DNA of 64,000 nucleotides from Candidatus Absconditabacteria bacterium (lineage in GTDB: Bacteria > Patescibacteriota > Gracilibacteria > Absconditabacterales > Absconditicoccaceae), in the NCBI GenBank assembly GCA_028685875.1, contig JAQUDD010000002.1:1-64000 (forward strand). Reading direction: 5' to 3'. Each line of letters opens with the position of its first letter. The first letter of the stretch is position 1. Position numbers and translations under genes: made by a program. The notes beneath the pieces are model-generated. The model was not told where the DNA came from and ran no database searches. It was given only the letters and a program-made list of their open reading frames with translations. Positions 20,747-30,550 of the stretch are shown piece after piece.

Positions 20747-20951
20747 AAATCATCTCGGACCCCTATGTGGGTAGGTGATTTGGTCTAGAATACAATTCTA
20801 AATAAAATCGCCCTTCCAATGCTACAAAGACCTTCAATATTTGGAGGCAACCCACTGGAACTACAACCACTAAGATGTGGCAGTGAGCACAAACCCGTGT
20901 ATTAACAGGGTTTGGGAGTACGGATTTTTGATTAAAATCCGTGCTTTTTTT
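20747..20951 (+). ncRNA. Structured small RNA candidate of unknown class
   Basis: No ORF covers this stretch. Five helices can be drawn: AAATCATCT/AGGTGATTT (20747-20781) enclosing CCC/GGG; GGTCT/AGACC (20782-20832) enclosing AGAAT/ATTCT; CACTG/CAGTG (20853-20885) enclosing CCAC/GTGG; CAAACCC/GGGTTTG (20890-20914); and the terminator hairpin ACGGATTTT/AAAATCCGT followed by T7. A promoter precedes it. It is not recognisable as tmRNA, RNase P, SRP or 6S RNA: there is no closing stem joining the two ends, no tag ORF and no 4.5S loop. It could be a trans-acting RNA or a leader of the dsbA-like gene at 21040. Confidence 0.65.
20920..20951 (+). terminator. Intrinsic terminator of the RNA
   Basis: 9-bp stem ACGGATTTT / AAAATCCGT with a T7 tract. 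Confidence 0.85.
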
Positions 20952-21039
20952 CTTTTACAAAAAACTCAGATCAACTCTCTCTTGCAAGAAGCCCTAACTT
21001 TTTTATGATAAAAAAGAATTTTATCTTGCATTATCCCTT

Positions 21040-21837
21040 ATGAAAACTTCAACCACACGACTTATCATTATTTTAGCGCTCGTTATCGGAGTAGCTATCG
21101 GACTTTTTTATCCTAATCCTCGAGAAAAGGAGCAGCCGCTTAGTTCTGATATCAATCTTTCTACAAGATCTATCGCCGAGGAAGACTGTGAAGAAGAAAA
21201 TACACTCGCCTGTGGAGGAGAAGAAATTGTGGAAGAAGTCGAAGAAATGACTTCTATTCTTAGCAATTCTGGAACAATCACTCCAGCAATTATTGAGGAA
21301 ATCAAAGTAAATGGATTTGTGCAGACGAACGGAACATCAAAATATCTCCTAGTAGAATACACGGATCTTGAATGTCCTTACTGTAAAGAGCTTCACAATT
21401 CACAAAATACTGACTATATTCTTCAACAGTTGTTAGGAGGAAATGCCGATTATGTTGTAAAACATTATCCAAAGGCCTTTCATACCGAGGCGCTTCCTGC
21501 ACATCAGATCCTCGAATGTATCGCTGAGCAGAAAGGGCAAAGTGCATATTATAACGCTCTTGATGCTTATTTCAAAAGTAATGAAAAAATAAGTTTGACT
21601 CTGAGTGACCAAGTGATTACAAGTTTGGATGTTAATGTTGAAGAGATTAGAAGCTGTTTAGAGAGTGGGAAATATCGCGAAAAAATCTTTGCTCATATCG
21701 GAGAAGCAGTAGGGATATTTGATGCAAAATATGTGCCGAGTACCATCATTATCAATACAGAAAATGGGAAATGGATCTCTTATGTAGGAAATGAAACAGT
21801 GGAAGCAGTGGAAAGGGAATTGATAGCTATTGAGTAA
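21040..21837 (+). CDS. Membrane-anchored DsbA/thioredoxin-like oxidoreductase
   Basis: A 265-residue protein with an N-terminal anchor (LIIILALVIGVAIGLFY), an acidic spacer with a Cys pair (EEDCEEENTLACGG), then a thioredoxin fold starting at KYLLVEYTDLECPYCKELHN. The CPYC active site and later cis-Pro (YVPSTIIIN) match DsbA-like (Thioredoxin_4) enzymes that form disulfides outside the membrane. A further Cys pair is in the helical insert (ILECIAEQ, IRSCLES). Follows the structured RNA at 20747 and has its own downstream terminator. Confidence 0.9.
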   Translation: MKTSTTRLIIILALVIGVAIGLFYPNPREKEQPLSSDINLSTRSIAEEDCEEENTLACGGEEIVEEVEEMTSILSNSGTITPAIIEEIKVNGFVQTNGTSKYLLVEYTDLECPYCKELHNSQNTDYILQQLLGGNADYVVKHYPKAFHTEALPAHQILECIAEQKGQSAYYNALDAYFKSNEKISLTLSDQVITSLDVNVEEIRSCLESGKYREKIFAHIGEAVGIFDAKYVPSTIIINTENGKWISYVGNETVEAVERELIAIE

Positions 21838-21859
21838 ATACAGAAAATGATAAACAAGA

Positions 21860-21884
21860 AAGCTGAATATACTCAGCTTTTTTT
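21860..21884 (+). terminator. Intrinsic terminator
   Basis: AAGCTGA / TCAGCTT stem and T tract after the dsbA-like gene. Confidence 0.8.
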
Positions 21885-21941
21885 CAATTGCAAAAAAAAG
21901 GAATATTCGTAGAAAGAAATGAGTTTATCTTTGCAAGACGA

Positions 21942-22493
21942 ATGTTACATTTTTTTCATGGGAAGCTAGAAAGGTATGGAAGTACTGCTCTCCTCAAGAA
22001 TAAGGATCGAGGAATACAGACTTTTTATGCTGGTGGAAAACAGGAGGGAGATTTCTATCTCTATCCTCATTTGGATGATAATAAAAAAACGGTTGTCTAT
22101 TTTGCCTTTGATAGTATGCAACAGAAACAACTTTTTGAAGATTTACTCAAGGTAAGTGGTGTTGGGAGTAAGACTGCGTTTCTCATCTCTCAATACAGTC
22201 AAGAAGAGATTAATCTTGCACTTAAAAATATGGATGTGAAGTTTTTTCAAGCGATCCCTGGTATCGGTCCCAAATCAGCAAAGAAAATTCTTTTGGAACT
22301 TAAAGGGAATTTTGATTTAGATCAAGTTTCCGCTTTGGATGTAGATCAAAAGCTTTTTAAGGATATTGTTAAGAGTCTGAAAGGATTTGGTTATGATGCA
22401 GATAGGGTAAAAAGCATCTTAACAAAATATGAAGGAAAGATTAGCAAAGAAAATATGGCGGAAGTGATTAAATGGGTGATTTCTCAGATTTAA
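21942..22493 (+). CDS. ruvA: Holliday junction DNA-binding protein RuvA
   Basis: Partner of RuvB (5368). From ATG 21942 it has 183 residues: an N-terminal OB-like strand region (MLHFFHGKLERYG), the helix-hairpin-helix pair LLKVSGVGSKTAFLIS and FFQAIPGIGPKSAKKILLEL, a short acidic linker, and the C-terminal three-helix domain III (DIVKSLKGFGYDADRVKSIL). No TGA codons. An upstream TTG (21888) could extend it by 18 residues but lies at the preceding terminator. The next gene begins 17 bp downstream. Confidence 0.92.
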   Translation: MLHFFHGKLERYGSTALLKNKDRGIQTFYAGGKQEGDFYLYPHLDDNKKTVVYFAFDSMQQKQLFEDLLKVSGVGSKTAFLISQYSQEEINLALKNMDVKFFQAIPGIGPKSAKKILLELKGNFDLDQVSALDVDQKLFKDIVKSLKGFGYDADRVKSILTKYEGKISKENMAEVIKWVISQI

Positions 22494-22510
22494 CTTACTT
22501 AAGGAGAGGA

Positions 22511-22936
22511 ATGTTTCATATTAAGGATTTTCTCATTACCTATGGATCAAGGATTAAATATGTCCTTTCTTTTGTTTTTATTATTGTTATGCTCCTTGCG
22601 ATTAGGACTTATACTAATTATACTATCATTATTAGTACCACTAATAATGTTGATGAAAAAAGTCGTATTACCCAGCAAGAACTTGATTATGCACAAAACT
22701 TTGAATCTAAATATCTTGCTTCTGAATATGGGCATCTCTTTTTAGCACATGATAATAATGTAATTTTTTGGGGAGAGAGTATTGTCTCTTTTACTAGCGG
22801 AACAGGGACAACTACTGTGGAACCTATGACTCTTTCTCATATCCCAGATCGTCAAACACAGTTAGAAGAAGATAAAAAAATGCTGACTCCTGTTGAATCT
22901 TGGAATCTCTTTATTAAAGAAAAACTCGCTAATTAG
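22511..22936 (+). CDS. Single-pass membrane protein, possibly FtsB/DivIC-like
   Basis: A strong Shine-Dalgarno-like AAGGAGAGG precedes ATG 22511, so this start is preferred over ATG 22472 inside ruvA. The 141 residues have one membrane helix (YVLSFVFIIVMLLAIRTY), a short polar helical stretch, then EYGHLFLAHDNNVIFWGE, reminiscent of the conserved end of septum initiators. The usual leucine-zipper coiled coil is weak, so the assignment is tentative. A terminator hairpin overlaps the stop codon. Confidence 0.55.
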   Translation: MFHIKDFLITYGSRIKYVLSFVFIIVMLLAIRTYTNYTIIISTTNNVDEKSRITQQELDYAQNFESKYLASEYGHLFLAHDNNVIFWGESIVSFTSGTGTTTVEPMTLSHIPDRQTQLEEDKKMLTPVESWNLFIKEKLAN

Positions 22937-22952
22937 GCGAGTTTATTTTTTA
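22923..22952 (+). terminator. Intrinsic terminator
   Basis: ACTCGC / GCGAGT stem with loop containing the TAG stop, followed by T-rich sequence. Confidence 0.7.
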
Positions 22953-22967
22953 TAATTTTGGAACTTT

Positions 22968-23573
22968 TTATTCCCACTTTTTCCAACTTGGGCAGGTTTG
23001 TTGTACATTCACATGAGAGAATCCTTGATGTTGAATAGCTTCCATAATCGTTTCTTTTAAAAGTTTGATATCTTTATCTTCTACAGAAGTTACGGATTCA
23101 CATCCCACTGCTTTGAGTAGGGCGATAGGATCTAGAGGACGAGTTGGGTTTCCTTGTGGTGTTGATTTAGTTTTTATCTCCTCTGGAGTAGTAGGAGAAG
23201 CTTGCCCTGTCGTCAAAGCATAATTCTCATTATCGCAGGTGATATGTACGATGTTGATATCTCTTCTCGCTGCATTGAGCAAATGTCCTAATCCGATTCC
23301 ATAAGTATCTCCATCTCCAGAAACACTAATCACCGTAAGTTCAGGATTCGCAAGCTTTACTCCTGTAGCAAAAGGGACTCCCCTTCCATGGAGGGTTTCT
23401 GCTCAATAACAGTCAAAATATTGATTCATTTTACTGTTACATCCAATTCCCGTCACCATGACAAGGTTATGTTTGGGGATATTGAGTTCTTGTACTGCTT
23501 GCTTGATTGCCATATGGATCATGTAGTCTCCACATCATGGACACCACTGAAATTTCATTAAGTTTGTTCTCAT
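22968..23573 (-). CDS. korB: 2-oxoacid:ferredoxin oxidoreductase, beta subunit
   Basis: TPP-binding subunit (201 residues). It begins MRTNLMKFQWCPGCGDYM, where the first Gly of WCPGCG is a TGA codon, one of the clearest proofs of the code. Then VTGIGCNSKMNQYFDCYGAE (a second TGA), LHGRGVPFATGVK, the TPP motif SGDGDTYGIGLGHLLNAARR and DNENYALTTGQASPTT. It ends with PSWKKWE. About 80 residues shorter than many beta subunits, but comparable short forms exist. The alpha/gamma subunit gene is upstream on the same strand, separated by a 160-bp repeat-bearing gap. Confidence 0.93.
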
Positions 23574-23609
23574 TTATATGATTATAGCTAATAAATCTGA
23601 TAGTTCCTT

Positions 23610-23724
23610 GTCATTGCGAGCGAAGCGTGGCAATCCAAATAAAAAGGATTTTTTTTACCTAGATTCTTCCTCCTTTCGGTTCCGTCTCCCTTCGCTCATC
23701 TTCACCTCCAGTCGTCTGAATGAC
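23610..23724. repeat. Dispersed palindromic repeats between korA and korB
   Basis: GTCATTGCGAG...GGCAATCC (23610-23636) and an AGATTCTTCC...GTCTGAATGAC unit (23660-23724). Same families as at 7684, 39496 and 55687. They lie inside what is otherwise a two-gene operon. Confidence 0.8.
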
Positions 23725-23734
23725 AAAAGAGCAT

Positions 23735-25369
23735 CTATTTCACATACTGCTCCAATTCCTCAATAAAAATTGGATATAAGGTATACTTTCTATGATGAGA
23801 GATTTTTTTATTTCGTTCTGGGGTGGTAAGATTGCATTCTTGACGAACTACTCTCTCCATCTGTCCTTCATAATTCATCTCAATGAAGATCAACTTTTTG
23901 ATTTGGTTTTCATGGTTTTTGAAAAATTCTGGCAGGTGAAAACTGAAAGGATGAAAAACTTTGATAATAATCAATCCTCGATCAGGTTTTTTCTTAATCA
24001 GTGATTCAATATTATAACGATTGATTCCTCGTGTTACAAAGAAATTTTCTACATGGGGATTGATCACTTCGTATGCAACAAAATCTTCTGCGAATTCTTG
24101 TGCAGTAAAGGTCAGCCTTTTTCTGAATCTTTTTTGCATTTGTTGGTCTTTGATGAGGGGATTTTCGTTTGTTGTTCATGATTCTTCGTGTTCATAAGAG
24201 GTCGCAATGAAGAGTGTATTTTCGGTTCCTGGGATAGCATAGGGAGAGATTCAGCTTTTTGTATCTTTGTATCTTAGATAAGTGTCCTCTCCTCCTCCTG
24301 TTGCTATCTCTCCTCTATCAATCTTTGGGAGAGTTAGCTTTTTTTGATTAATAGTCAGATATCCTTCAGAAAGCTGTTTATCTAAGAGGATAATGAGTGG
24401 ATGTTGGTATCTATCCGACCAATTAAGTGCCTGTCCCATCATACTATAGGCTTCTTCGAAGGTTGAAGGTGCCATGACAATAGGAGAAGTCTCTCAGAAG
24501 CTCGCATTCATCGCGTAGGCAAGATCTCCTTGCGCAGTGAAGGTCGGAGTCCCCGTGCTTGGTCCATCTCTCTGAGAAAGAATATATACCCCTCAGATTT
24601 CCGCCTGATGAGCAAAGGAAATACTCTCTGTCATCAATGCAAACCCGCCTCAGGAAGTTCCACACATTGCTCTCTTTCCAGCAAACCTTGCTCCCAGCAT
24701 AGACATCGCTACTGCGATTTCATCTTCTCCCTGATAGTAGGTAACTGAAGGATCTTCCAGAATTACATCAGAAATTGATGAAGCTGGCGTCATAGGATAG
24801 GCAGAATAGAATTCCAATCCTGATTGTATTGCACCTTTTGCCACCAGTTCATTTCCAAACATGAGCGGTTTAGCGGGTCAGATTTTTTGAGCATAATGTA
24901 CTAAGGTGCAAAGATCATTACATTGTTCCTGCCCATAGGTATATCCATTTTCTAATTCTATAAAATTTTCTTCTCGATATTTTTCTTTCATAAAGGTTTG
25001 GATTATAGATTTTCCCTCTTCTAAGGAAATATTCAACATTCTGAGAGCAACTCAGAAGGCGAAGGTATTTTTATGTTTTGCGGCAACCGATTTGATATTC
25101 ACAATATTCTGAAGGTCATAGATTTCTTGATTTTTGGTAACAGAATAGTCATCAAATGTCAAAAAGATATCCACCTTTTTGGGAAGGAGAATGCTTCCAT
25201 CATCAGAAATAGAAAGGAAGAAATTATTATTGTCTCCTTTGATAATGGAGGCATATTCTTTATCTGCTCGGATGGTATATCCTTTGGAAGCAAGCAATTC
25301 TGCAAGCAGCATTCCTGCAGTATTTACTCCTGACCCTGCTGGACCGGAGAATCCTAATTGTATGTGCAT
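23735..25369 (-). CDS. korA: 2-oxoacid:ferredoxin oxidoreductase, fused gamma-alpha subunit
   Basis: A 544-residue fusion read through seven TGA glycines. Residues 1-165 are the gamma domain (MHIQLGFSGPAGSGVNTAGM). The alpha part starts near residue 170: LMFGNELVAKGAIQSGLEFY, SAYPMTPASSISDV, YQGEDEIAVAMSMLGARFAG, then SQRDGPSTGTPTFTAQGDLA and LILLDKQLSEGYLT. It ends in the C-terminal transketolase-like domain. Works with KorB (22968) to oxidise a 2-oxoacid to acyl-CoA with reduced ferredoxin; the exact substrate (pyruvate or 2-oxoglutarate) is not decided by the sequence. Start ATG 25369. Confidence 0.93.
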
Positions 25370-25517
25370 AATCACGTTTCTAATGGATAAAATATATGAA
25401 TACTACGTATTTTTGTTTCCTTCTCATTGCTAGTAAATTGGAAGAGAAAAACAAGAGAAGAAAGAAAATTACAAAGAAGTTCCTCTTGCTTTTTTCTACC
25501 TATTTCCTTACAACAAC

Positions 25518-25540
25518 ACTTGTAAAATATCAACACAAGT
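25518..25540. promoter_or_regulatory. Inverted repeat upstream of the CooC-like gene
   Basis: ACTTGT and ACAAGT separated by 11 bp, 33 bp before the ATG and next to AT-rich TATAAA sequence. Possible operator; no regulator is suggested by context. Confidence 0.3.
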
Positions 25541-25572
25541 AAAATGTTTATTCTATATAAAATACCATTCTT

Positions 25573-26409
25573 ATGAAAATCGCGGTGGTTGGGAAGTGAG
25601 GAAGTGGTAAAAGTAGCATTAGTCGGTTACTTACCCAATACTTATTACAAGAAAAACAAAAAGTTTGTGCTATTGATAGTGATCATAATATGGATTTTAC
25701 CGATTTGCTAGGATATGAATTTAATGAAGAAAGTCCAAGTTTTAGGGATTTATACGATGAATTATTTGTTTTCTTAGATAAAGATAGAAGAGAAACCAAA
25801 CCCAAAGAACTTATTAGAGAGAATTTATGATATTCTAGATTTTTTTTAGATACTCCTGATGACTTCACCAAAAAGGTTATGATTCAACAAGGGGAAAACT
25901 TCAAACTTGCAACTCTGGCATTAGGGACTGAAGATGTAATGCTCGGAAATAGTTGTGCACATGGATTAAGTAATCCTCTGAAAATATATCTCTCCCTTTT
26001 GGATGAATGAAAATATACCGTTGTGGTAGATGGGGTTGCTGGAGTAGATATGATTAATTTTGGTCTCTATCATGCTTGTGACTATCTTATCATTGTAGTA
26101 GAACCTAGTAGGAATGGGATTAAGGTAGCGAAACAAATCAAGAATCTCTGTGATATTTCCAGTGTGAATTATGGACTCATTGTTAATAAATATCAGCCTA
26201 ATGCTTATGCGGATCAGATCTATGAAGAAATGGGAGATAAGGTAATTGGCAGTATTGCTTATGATGAAGGACTTTTTGCTTATGATTATGAGAAGATTGC
26301 AGAAACTGTGAAGAAATCTATCGCTAATATTTATATGGAGATGCAGATTTTTAAAGGATTTAGTCTGATTGAAAGAATTAGAAAGTTAGAAGAGTTAAAA
26401 GGGAATTAG
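25573..26409 (+). CDS. CooC/MinD-type P-loop ATPase
   Basis: A 278-residue SIMIBI-class ATPase. The deviant Walker A is MKIAVVGKGGSGKSSISR, in which the first Gly of GGSGKS is encoded by TGA. VVDGVAGVDM follows as the Walker B/switch II region, with the NKY nucleotide-specificity motif (LIVNKYQPNA). CooC-like relatives insert nickel or handle metal cofactors; other relatives act in partitioning. The neighbouring genes do not settle its role. It lies 21 bp upstream of the interrupted PLP-rhodanese gene and is likely cotranscribed. Confidence 0.88.
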
Positions 26410-26429
26410 TTTACTTGTAATGAACAATA

Positions 26430-27827
26430 ATGCATAGTGTCTTTTATGGAGATGAAGCTCTCTTGGACTATCTTGATCCAGAGAATTATATTACTCCTTT
26501 AGTTGAATTACCAAAGCAATTAAACCCGTTTGTAAAAGAGAGGGTTAGTATTTTTGCGAAAATGTTAACTCATCTTCCTCTTATGAATGTAAAATCCATT
26601 CCAGCTTTTCATATGTTGAAAAGTTCTTCATTAAAAGGAGTTACTACCTTAGTTGAGAGTTCCTCTGGGAATACTGCTCTTTCTTTATGAGTCATATGAA
26701 GAGCATTTTGAATCAAAAAAACTCAAGCTTTTATCTCTCATGAGGTTACAGGGGGAAAATTGAAATTATTGTAACTCTTTGGTATTGATATGATAGTAAA
26801 TAGGGAGATGATTTGTCCAAATCCTAATGATCCCCATAGTTGAATACAAAAAGCCAAACATCTCTGAGAACAAAAGAGATATTATAATTCTGGACAATAT
26901 GATAATCCTCTTAATCCTGATGCTCATTATAAAATTACTGGACCTCAGATTTATCAACAATTGGCTTGAGATATTCAGATGTTTGTTACAGGACTTGGGA
27001 CAACGGGGAGTATGATAGGTATTTCTAAGTATTTAAAAGAACAAGACTCTGATATTTTTTGTTTGGGAGTAACTAGAAAACCCAATAATCCTGTCCCTGG
27101 TCCTAGGACCAAGAATCTTTTGCAGCAGATTTCTTTTTCTTGGGAAAAATATCTTGATGAGATGATAGATATCTGAAGTAGAGAGGCGTATACTACCAGC
27201 CTTTCTTTGATTAGGGAAGGACTTATTGCAGGGCCAAGTTCTGGATTTAGCTTGGCTGCTATTTTATCTTATCTTAAACAATGCAAGAAGAAGTGAACTC
27301 TAGATGCTTTGAGAAATACTAATGGAGAGATTCGTATTGTATTTTTGTGTTGTGATACTCCCTTTCCCTATATTGACGAATACTTTAGTTATGTTCCACA
27401 ACATTATTTTCCTAAGATCCAATGAGAAGAACTTCTTCAACAATGAAGTACAACTTCTTTTTCACCATCCTATAATAAAATTCAGGAAATATCTTGTAAA
27501 CAGCTTTATCGTAAGGCTTTTTCTCATAAGGAACTTCTTAAAGATTGGAGGATCTATGATATCAGGGATCAAGAAGCATATGAACACTTTCATATTCCTG
27601 GGGCGGTCCATGTAGAAAATGAGGAAATCGCTAGAAAATACTGCAAATTACATACCTCTGGCTGTACCTGTATAGTCTGTAAATATGGACTAAGATCTTC
27701 TGATTTTGTTTCTACTTTAGACCAAGAAAATTTGCTAAGTCTCATCTGATGAACTACTGAACGATCTGCTCTTGATTTGCCTAGATGGATATCGCCGACT
27801 TGTAGGAGATCACATACTACTTTATAA
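26430..27827 (+). pseudogene. Cysteine synthase-like PLP enzyme fused to rhodanese, interrupted by in-frame TAA
   Basis: With TGA as Gly, one frame runs through 466 codons except for a TAA at 26772-26774. Before it: MNVKSIPAFHML (probable PLP Lys) and VESSSGNTALSLG (phosphate/substrate loop), then GGKLKLL. After it, in the same frame: LFGIDMIVNREM, VTGLGTTGSMIG (PLP phosphate cradle), GPSSGFSLAA. Residues about 360-450 are a rhodanese domain (WRIYDIRDQEAYEHFHIPGA) with active-site loop CKYGLRS. Similarity resumes directly across the TAA, so it replaces a single sense codon, probably CAA or AAA. Either a recent nonsense mutation, a sequencing error or a readthrough site. An ATG at 26787 could start the downstream part alone. 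Confidence 0.8.
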
Positions 27828-27853
27828 ATTACGATCCCATTCCATCTTAAGAA

Positions 27854-27880
27854 GTAGAGCAAAAAACTCTGCTTTTTTTT
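27854..27880 (+). terminator. Intrinsic terminator
   Basis: GTAGAG / CTCTGC stem with an A-rich loop and a T8 tract, after the PLP-rhodanese gene. Confidence 0.75.
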
Positions 27881-27937
27881 GACTTTTCGAGCTTTTTGAA
27901 CTATACTTAGGGGTGCTTTTATTTGAAATGCAGTTTG

Positions 27938-28225
27938 ATGAGTAAACAGGAGTATATCCTAGCAGTAATTGATGCGATGCCTGATCGAGAAATGGGTCGA
28001 GGGATCAAAGCAATGGTACAAAATAATCAACTTGAGGACCGTACAATTAATGTACTTGTCTTGATTTTCAAAAAAGCTGTTGATAGACTTACTGATGTGA
28101 TTAAGAAACATAAAATTATGGAAAATATTGAAGCACTAGAAAGACTTAGTGCGCAAAAGGAAGTTCAAAGACAACAGGATGCAAAAGATATAGAATCTTT
28201 AAATGGCATGTTAGATGCACTTTAA
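27938..28225 (+). CDS. Small helical protein, 95 aa
   Basis: Start ATG 27938 (MSKQEYILAVIDAMPDREMG) is preferred over a TTG at 27923. The middle (LVLIFKKAVDRLTDVIKKHK) and the C-terminal half (ENIEALERLSAQKEVQRQQD) look like amphipathic helices or a coiled coil. No family recognised. First of three small genes in tandem (28242, 28783), closely spaced and all charged and soluble. Confidence 0.65.
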   Translation: MSKQEYILAVIDAMPDREMGRGIKAMVQNNQLEDRTINVLVLIFKKAVDRLTDVIKKHKIMENIEALERLSAQKEVQRQQDAKDIESLNGMLDAL

Positions 28226-28241
28226 TTCTTAACCTCTATTG

Positions 28242-28754
28242 ATGACTGCAGAAGAAATCAAACAATTGGAGGCTAAGCAAGAGGCCTCTGGACATGAATG
28301 GGATGAACTTGAAGCGGAGCTTTCAGCATTGATTGCTGATGAGACTAGTGGGCTTGGAGATCTTGCCAAATTTAGTAAAAATCTTTCAAAAAAAGATTCT
28401 GCTGTACAATTATGAAATATTCATTTAGAACAGCTGAAATCTGACTTGCAAAATGGAGGCTTAGTAGATTTTGAATGAGGAGAAAGATGATCAAAAGTCT
28501 TTGGATTTGAAGTCATTGGGGATGATATTCACCCCACCCTTACTCCGAATGGTGATGCAATTATTCCGATCAACTTTTGGTATAATAATCAGAGGAGAAC
28601 AAAACTGTTGGTTCTTCACATCAAAGATGAATGATGAGAAAACAAATATTTGCTTCCTAATGGAGAGAATATCTACGATATTGAGATTAGTAAAGAGCAA
28701 TTTAATTATCAACTTATTCATGATCAAAAAGGTTTTCATTTAACATTAGCATAA
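28242..28754 (+). CDS. Hypothetical protein, 170 aa, UGA-rich
   Basis: The frame is open only with TGA as Gly (five in-frame TGA codons, two consecutive at EGGE near residue 128). It starts MTAEEIKQLEAKQEASGHEW, an acidic helical region. It then has KVFGFEVIGDDIHPTLTPNG and IINFWYNNQ-like beta-rich segments. It begins 17 bp after the previous gene. No domain recognised. The high share of charged residues and lack of a signal peptide suggest a cytoplasmic protein. Confidence 0.7.
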
Positions 28755-28782
28755 TAATATTTTTATACTTTATACTTAACAA

Positions 28783-29193
28783 ATGGCATTAGACAATATC
28801 CAGAGAATTAATGAAGTCCCAGAAGCTACTCCTTTAGTAGAAAATCTGGATACTCAAGATACTGATATGAAATATCTTGTAGAAGAATCTAAACAGGATC
28901 CAGAATCTACAAAACAAAAGGCAGATAAAACCATGGAGGAAATAAATGAAGAAAAAGAATTAGCAGAAAAGGAAGGAAGAAAACCTGTTTGGGAAACTCT
29001 TCAGACAGCTTTATCGAAATTAAAGTTCAAAAAGGAACAAAATCAATTCCAAAACGAAGGTGATATCGCTCTGGATGATGAATATAAATCAACGAAAGAA
29101 GATATGAACTCAAATATTGCTCAAGTTATTAAAATTGAACAAAATGGAGATGATGAAGGGTTTGAGAAGAGACATGAAAGCATGGCTGCCTAG
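28783..29193 (+). CDS. Hypothetical acidic protein, 136 aa
   Basis: Very hydrophilic, Glu/Lys-rich and probably largely disordered or helical (KQKADKTMEEINEEKELAEK). No hydrophobic core segment, no signal peptide, no TGA. Last gene of the small-gene tandem; a terminator follows at 29220. Function unknown. Confidence 0.6.
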   Translation: MALDNIQRINEVPEATPLVENLDTQDTDMKYLVEESKQDPESTKQKADKTMEEINEEKELAEKEGRKPVWETLQTALSKLKFKKEQNQFQNEGDIALDDEYKSTKEDMNSNIAQVIKIEQNGDDEGFEKRHESMAA

Positions 29194-29219
29194 AAGACCT
29201 CTTCCATTTGATTTTTACA

Positions 29220-29245
29220 AAAGAGTCATTAGACTCTTTTTTGTT
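29220..29245 (+). terminator. Intrinsic terminator
   Basis: AAAGAGTC / GACTCTTT stem, 4-nt loop, T6 tract. Confidence 0.85.
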
Positions 29246-29268
29246 TTATTAGAGATAAAAATATAGGG

Positions 29269-30063
29269 ATGAAAATAGCCTCTCGAAATGTGAATGGAAT
29301 TCGTGCAGTATTGAATAAAGGATTTTTTGAATGGGTCAAGGAAAATGATCGAGATATTTTTTGTCTCCAAGAAGTGAAAGCGTTTGAGACCCAAATCCCT
29401 CCTGAATTGAGATTTCATTTGTCTGATTATCATTACCTCTGGCATAAAGGGACTAGGCCTGGCTATGCAGGTACTGCTATCTTTTATAAAAAGAATATTG
29501 AGATCAAAGAGGCAAAATCTGAGTTTCCCATTTTTGAGTTCTGGGAAGAGTGAAGGACGACAGAGATAATTTTTTTATATAAAGGAAAAGAGATTGTTTT
29601 AATGAATATCTATTTTCCTAATGGAGGAGAGAGAGCGGATGGGACAGAAATGTTAACTTATAAATTAGATTATTATAAAAATTTCATAAAATATTGTAAT
29701 GAACAGAAAATTACTGGTAGAGAAATTATTACCACAGGAGACTTTAATATTTGTCATCAGGCAATAGATATTGCTCGCCCTGAGGAAAATAAAAACTCAA
29801 TCTGATTTCTTCCGATTGAAAGAGCGGAAATGGATACTATGCTTGCTCAGGGATACACAGATGTTCGACGTTGGAAAAATCCGACACTTGCAGAGAGATA
29901 TACTTGGTGGAGTTATCGTGCTGGTTCTAGACCAAGAAATGTTGGCTGGAGGTTAGATTATTTTTGGGTTTCAGGGGGAATCTTACCTTTAGTAAAAGAT
30001 ATACAACATCAAGATGATGTTTTGGGTTCTGATCACTGCCCTATTTTTTTGGAATTATCTTAA
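29269..30063 (+). CDS. xthA: Exodeoxyribonuclease III / AP endonuclease
   Basis: A 264-residue EEP-family nuclease acting on abasic sites. Motifs in order: MKIASRNVNGIRAV, DIFCLQEVKA (metal-binding Glu), GYAGTAIFYK, LMNIYFPNGGE, TTGDFNICHQAIDIARP (catalytic Asp and Asn), RRWKNPTLAERYTWWSYR, WRLDYFWVS and LGSDHCPIFLEL (catalytic Asp-His). Two TGA glycines. Its TAA overlaps the stop of the convergent peroxiredoxin gene. Confidence 0.96.
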
Positions 30064-30512
30064 GAAGTTGTCATTCAGAGTTCTTTCATAAGTTCTTCTA
30101 CATGTCCGTTTGCTTGTACTTTTCTTCGCTCTTTGAGTATATTGCCTTGTGTATCGAGAAGAAAAGTAGATCTTTCTGCTCCCATGTAGGTTTTCCCGTA
30201 AAGTTTTTTCTCTTTTCGAACATCAAATTGTTTGTGGAGTATAAGATTCTCATCGGAGATTAGATCGATGCTCAATCCTTGTTTGTCAATAAAGGAGCAA
30301 TGGGATTTTGGGCTATCTTTACTCACTCCAACGATATGGATTCAGGCTTGTAAAAAAGCTGATTGATGAAGGGTAAATGCCCTTGCTTCGAGAGAACATC
30401 CGGAAGTATTGTCTTTGGGGTAGAAGTAGAGAAGGGTTTTTCCATTTTTCGCTAGAAGCTGGGTGAAATCAACTTCTGAGATAGTATTTCCTTGAATGAG
30501 GGTAATGAACAT
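30060..30512 (-). CDS. bcp: Peroxiredoxin of the BCP/PrxQ type
   Basis: Thiol peroxidase, 150 residues. YFYPKDNTSGCSLEARAF contains the peroxidatic Cys, where the usual motif is TPGCT. GIHIVGVSKDSPKSHCSFID carries a second Cys in place of the usual Phe-Ala region, a candidate resolving Cys. MGAERSTFLLDTQGNILKER matches the family R-x-TFLID segment. Two TGA glycines, one in the last five codons. Short N-terminus: it begins MFITLIQGNTISEVDFTQLL and lacks the usual GDKAPDF start, so an N-terminal strand is missing or shortened. Confidence 0.88.
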
Positions 30513-30550
30513 AAAAAGAGAAGAAAAGATTAAAAGTTGGAGAGAAGGTG

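Noticed and set aside
20747-20951. 6S, SRP or RNase P RNA
   Set aside because: No long-range closing stem, no 4.5S-type loop and no RNase P core sequences are visible; left unclassified.
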